A stretch of DNA of 64,000 bases, taken from G963678255 sp963678255 (GTDB taxonomy: Bacteria > Cloacimonadota > Cloacimonadia > Cloacimonadales > WRIO01). The notes under the pieces are model-generated. The model searched no databases and was not told the origin of the DNA. It worked only from the letters and a program-made list of their open reading frames with translations. The stretch is from contig CAXXTW010000002.1 in NCBI GenBank assembly GCA_963678255.2, forward strand, positions 744,001 to 808,000, given 5' to 3'. A program made the position numbers and the translations under genes. Of this stretch, positions 61,487 to 64,000 are shown one piece after another (positions within the stretch are counted from its first letter, which is position 1; each line of letters opens with the position of its first letter).

Positions 61487-61881
61487 TTAACAAGCTCCAA
61501 GGATGGAAGGAATTAGGAAAGAGGTAAGATAGAGACTAGAAGGTATTACTAATTGGATCTACCCTGTTATGAGATAGTGGAGAAGTGAGATTGGCATATA
61601 TAAAAGATGAAAACTCACAAGTATGAATCAATATACAATATAAAAACAATGATTTATACAACAAAATGTCAATTATTAGAAGAAATTATACCGAGTATAT
61701 CCTAAAAATTCTTGTTAGAATAGTTGTACATTACTAGAACTTGTATCTAATTTATTAATGCTTTATCAGCAGGTAATCCTAACAAGAAAAGATAAGTATC
61801 TCCAAGGAAGGAGTAAGCAATCAGTAAGATTTGAGTAAGGATAGTAAAGATGAAAAATGGAATAAGCGTTTAAAAATATAT

Positions 61882-62613
61882 TTATCTAACCAGGTAAATT
61901 TCAAATAGTAAAAAAGAAAGAAATCCAGCTAATAAAAGCCATTGAAACAAAATATTGAGAGAGTTTTCTTTTTCAGAATAGAGAAGAGTGGGAGTTTTAG
62001 TTTTACCAAATTGCATTAATTCTAAGGCAATTGCTTTATCTTTTACATTTTGAAAAGAAATAGCCAAAACAGGGAAAGTAATTTTTTTAAATAGGTCAAT
62101 TTTTTGAAGTAATTTCATTTCAGACAAATTAAAGCCTCTTTGTTTAATTTGAAGTTTTACAGTTTTGAACTTACTACTAAATTCATCCATATAATCAATA
62201 ATAAGAATCAGGATTAGAACAATTTCATTTGGGAAACGCCATTTTCTCATCAGAAAAAAGAAACTTTTTTGTTCAATATCCTTCAAAATCAGAATTGAAA
62301 GTAAGCAAAAAAGCAATCGGTTAAGAGAAAACCACAGATAGTTAATACCATCAAAGTATATTTTAATAAAATAAAAATGATAGAGAAGGTCTCCCCCACG
62401 TCTAAACAGGAGTTGTAGAAGAATTAAACTGAAAATTAAATACTTAAATTTCCAGAGTAGAAAAAAAAATTTTATTCCGATTTTTTTATTCATAAAAACA
62501 ATAAGAATTATAATAATTGAAGAAATCAAATGTAATTTAAAAGAATGACTTAGCAGAATTATCATAGAAATCAGAATACAAAATAATATTTTACTTTTTG
62601 TACTAAGAATCAT
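61882..62613 (-). CDS. Energy-coupling factor transporter T component (CbiQ/EcfT family)
   Basis: A 243-residue inner-membrane protein with five to six spans concentrated in the first 130 residues and one at the C-terminus. The cytoplasmic coupling helices carry LQIKQRGFNLSEM and, further on, AIALELMQFGKTKTPT, the two EcfT 'A-R-G'-type motifs that contact the ATPases. EcfT joins an ATPase pair to a substrate-binding S component for uptake of cobalamin, cobalt/nickel or other vitamins. The start codon shares a base with the stop of the TonB-receptor gene (TAATG). No ATPase or S component is found downstream, so the rest must lie elsewhere. Confidence 0.82.
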   Translation of the reverse strand: MILSTKSKILFCILISMIILLSHSFKLHLISSIIIILIVFMNKKIGIKFFFLLWKFKYLIFSLILLQLLFRRGGDLLYHFYFIKIYFDGINYLWFSLNRLLFCLLSILILKDIEQKSFFFLMRKWRFPNEIVLILILIIDYMDEFSSKFKTVKLQIKQRGFNLSEMKLLQKIDLFKKITFPVLAISFQNVKDKAIALELMQFGKTKTPTLLYSEKENSLNILFQWLLLAGFLSFLLFEIYLVR

Positions 62614-64000
62614 TAAAAGATAACCGTTTCAAAACCAACGCTATAGTTAATGCCACTGCCAGGATAACCATATTCTTCCTGATAGTCTTTGTCAAAGATA
62701 TTTTGAAGCCCTGCTGTAAGTTTTATCTTTTTAAAAGCATAATTTGCTTGAATAGAATGTAATTGATATGCTTTTAATTTATGAACAACATTTAAGTCAT
62801 CATTATCATATCTGATAGATTGATAAGACATTGAATATTTTAGAGAGAGATTTTTACATAAATTATAGTTCAAAGCAAAGCTGTCAGAGAAATTAGGAAT
62901 GGTGTAAAAAAGATAGTTTTTATTTAAATAAAGATTCATGTAACAAGCTTGGTTTTCTAAATTTAAGTTCTTCATGATTTTAAAATTAACAATATTTTCG
63001 TATCCAAAATTCTTAAGTTTATTCATATTTGTATATAGGTTACCATATTGCTCAATCATATTGACAATATCATTATAGAAGAAAGAATGCTCAATAGAAT
63101 AACTCCTAGCAGTTGAATATCTTTGATTAAAATTAAGCTCATATTTATAAGCTCTTTCTGGATTAAGATAAGGGTTACCTCTTGATGAACTATATAATTG
63201 GTGCATAGTAGGGTACTGAATATTTGCAGAAAAGCCTAATCGAACATCATATTTGTCATTTATAGGATAAAATACTCCGATTGAAGGTTCACCAAAAAGA
63301 CTAGTATTAATAGTTTCATTCTTATAGATTCTCTGAGAGTAAGACAATCCTGATCCAAGAGAGAAATCGATTTTTTTCCAATGAGAAACAGTCATTAGAG
63401 AGAAATTGTGTAAGCGGGTATTATTGGTAGTCCATTTAAGATAAGAAGCATCATCTTTTCTATTATAGACCTGTTTTTCAAAAGAATAATTCCAATTAGA
63501 CTTTAGATTAGGAAAGATCTCCCAATCGATCAAACTTTTACTAGAAAGAGACCAGCTCTCAATTACAGAATGTAGAGTTTTAATTTGCATTTGAGGATCT
63601 AAGTATTCTTCCAGAGTATTATTATAAGCATCATAAGAAACAGTTTGATTTAGTTTAACATAAGGAGTAATCATAATGTTTGATAGAATAGAAGATTGAT
63701 ATCTTTTCCAGTCAGTGAATTGTCGATAAATTGACTCATAAATTGAAGAAGGAATCTTTTTTTTATTAGCATCAGTGTATCCAAAAGAAAAACCAATCGA
63801 ATGCAAGTCCAGAACAGAAAAGTTTAATTTACTTTGAAAATCTAAGGAAGCATTATCAGAGTTGTTTCTAATTTTACCATTTTCAAGATTAGTTGGTTTA
63901 AAATCATCAGAAAGAACCATACCATCCGTTTTATTACTAGAGAAATTTGTCCAAAAATCCCAGTATTTAAACTGATGAGACAGGCTTAATCTTAAGTTTT
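62613..64000 (-). CDS. TonB-dependent outer-membrane receptor, N-terminal part outside window
   Basis: The frame stays open through the right edge of the window, so the first ATG at 63920 is internal; 462 residues of beta-barrel are visible. They alternate amphipathic strands and loops, with TonB-receptor features near the end: PSIGVFYPINDKYDVRLGFSA, the 'LNPERAYKYELNF' element, and the terminal KLTAGLQNIFDKDYQEEYGYPG followed by a last strand ending VGFETVIF. The plug and TonB box lie upstream. Translational coupling to a CbiQ/EcfT gene suggests uptake of cobalamin, corrinoid or a metal complex. Any riboswitch would be outside the window. Confidence 0.9.
   Translation of the reverse strand, partial: NLRLSLSHQFKYWDFWTNFSSNKTDGMVLSDDFKPTNLENGKIRNNSDNASLDFQSKLNFSVLDLHSIGFSFGYTDANKKKIPSSIYESIYRQFTDWKRYQSSILSNIMITPYVKLNQTVSYDAYNNTLEEYLDPQMQIKTLHSVIESWSLSSKSLIDWEIFPNLKSNWNYSFEKQVYNRKDDASYLKWTTNNTRLHNFSLMTVSHWKKIDFSLGSGLSYSQRIYKNETINTSLFGEPSIGVFYPINDKYDVRLGFSANIQYPTMHQLYSSSRGNPYLNPERAYKYELNFNQRYSTARSYSIEHSFFYNDIVNMIEQYGNLYTNMNKLKNFGYENIVNFKIMKNLNLENQACYMNLYLNKNYLFYTIPNFSDSFALNYNLCKNLSLKYSMSYQSIRYDNDDLNVVHKLKAYQLHSIQANYAFKKIKLTAGLQNIFDKDYQEEYGYPGSGINYSVGFETVIF

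Larger units (their letters stand above)
60921..61881. other. 961-bp region without an intact gene
   Basis: Besides the promoter at 60951, this stretch has no complete reading frame with a ribosome site and start. On the minus strand three short coding-like segments in different frames suggest a decayed gene (61046-61486). The part from 61490 to 61881 is purine-rich on the plus strand and shows nothing I can name. Confidence 0.5.

Overview
The window looks like chromosomal DNA of a low-GC, Gram-negative, fermentative anaerobe of the FCB superphylum; Cloacimonadota or a close relative fits best (inference from gene content only). Pointers are two very large exported proteins with FlgD-type Ig/T9SS-like C-terminal tails, a PorV-like outer-membrane protein, a gingipain-like (C25) protein, a TonB-dependent receptor, a ferredoxin-linked branched-chain 2-oxoacid oxidoreductase, a K+-dependent-type membrane pyrophosphatase, a cysteine-type formate dehydrogenase, acetate kinase and the MEP isoprenoid pathway. 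No tRNA, rRNA or CRISPR array was seen.

Layout. 1-1.0 kb: 3' part of an unrecognised barrel-sandwich protein. 1.1-7.4 kb (minus): a three-gene signalling operon (large sensor kinase with periplasmic SBP_bac_3 and cytoplasmic PocR domains, a single-domain receiver, and a REC-PAS-kinase-REC hybrid). 7.6-12.2 kb (minus): a TGS-type nucleoside kinase translationally coupled to a ChaN-like/M1-peptidase fusion. 12.3-15.9 kb: a scarred surface-polysaccharide island (epimerase, internally deleted GT9, GT2) lying between an IS256-family remnant and an orphan IS3-type OrfA. 16.0-20.3 kb: methyltransferase, cupin, then a minus cluster of a second methyltransferase, YjbQ and an orphan two-domain ABC permease. 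20.3-22.9 kb (minus): VOR-type oxidoreductase operon. 23.1 kb: MtgA. 23.8-35.2 kb (plus): a surface operon with a 2915-residue carboxypeptidase-regulatory-like repeat protein between two outer-membrane proteins. 35.2-40.0 kb: chemoreceptor and hppA.

40.4-45.6 kb (minus): a tightly packed operon of HEAT-repeat protein, GtrA, IspD, an enlarged GlmS and IspF. 45.9-50.4 kb (plus): lepA and formate dehydrogenase. 50.6-55.5 kb: C25-like exported protein behind a possible sigma-54 promoter. 55.6-58.7 kb: ackA divergent from gpsA plus a RhaD-type aldolase. 58.8-60.9 kb: coiled-coil protein and a formylglycine-generating-enzyme-type protein. 60.9-61.9 kb: decayed DNA. 61.9-64 kb (minus): an ECF/CbiQ transmembrane protein coupled to a TonB receptor that runs off the window.

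At a larger scale, strand composition appears to reverse at about 40.1-40.4 kb. To the left, plus-strand text is C/T-rich whichever way genes point; to the right it moves toward G/A. That is the pattern of a replication-origin-like switch or an inversion boundary. The 12.7-15.4 kb island runs against the local bias, which agrees with recent acquisition. Metabolically the window combines 2-oxoacid oxidation to acyl-CoA with reduced ferredoxin, ATP from acetate kinase, ion pumping by pyrophosphatase and formate handling, next to a heavy investment in secreted surface proteins.
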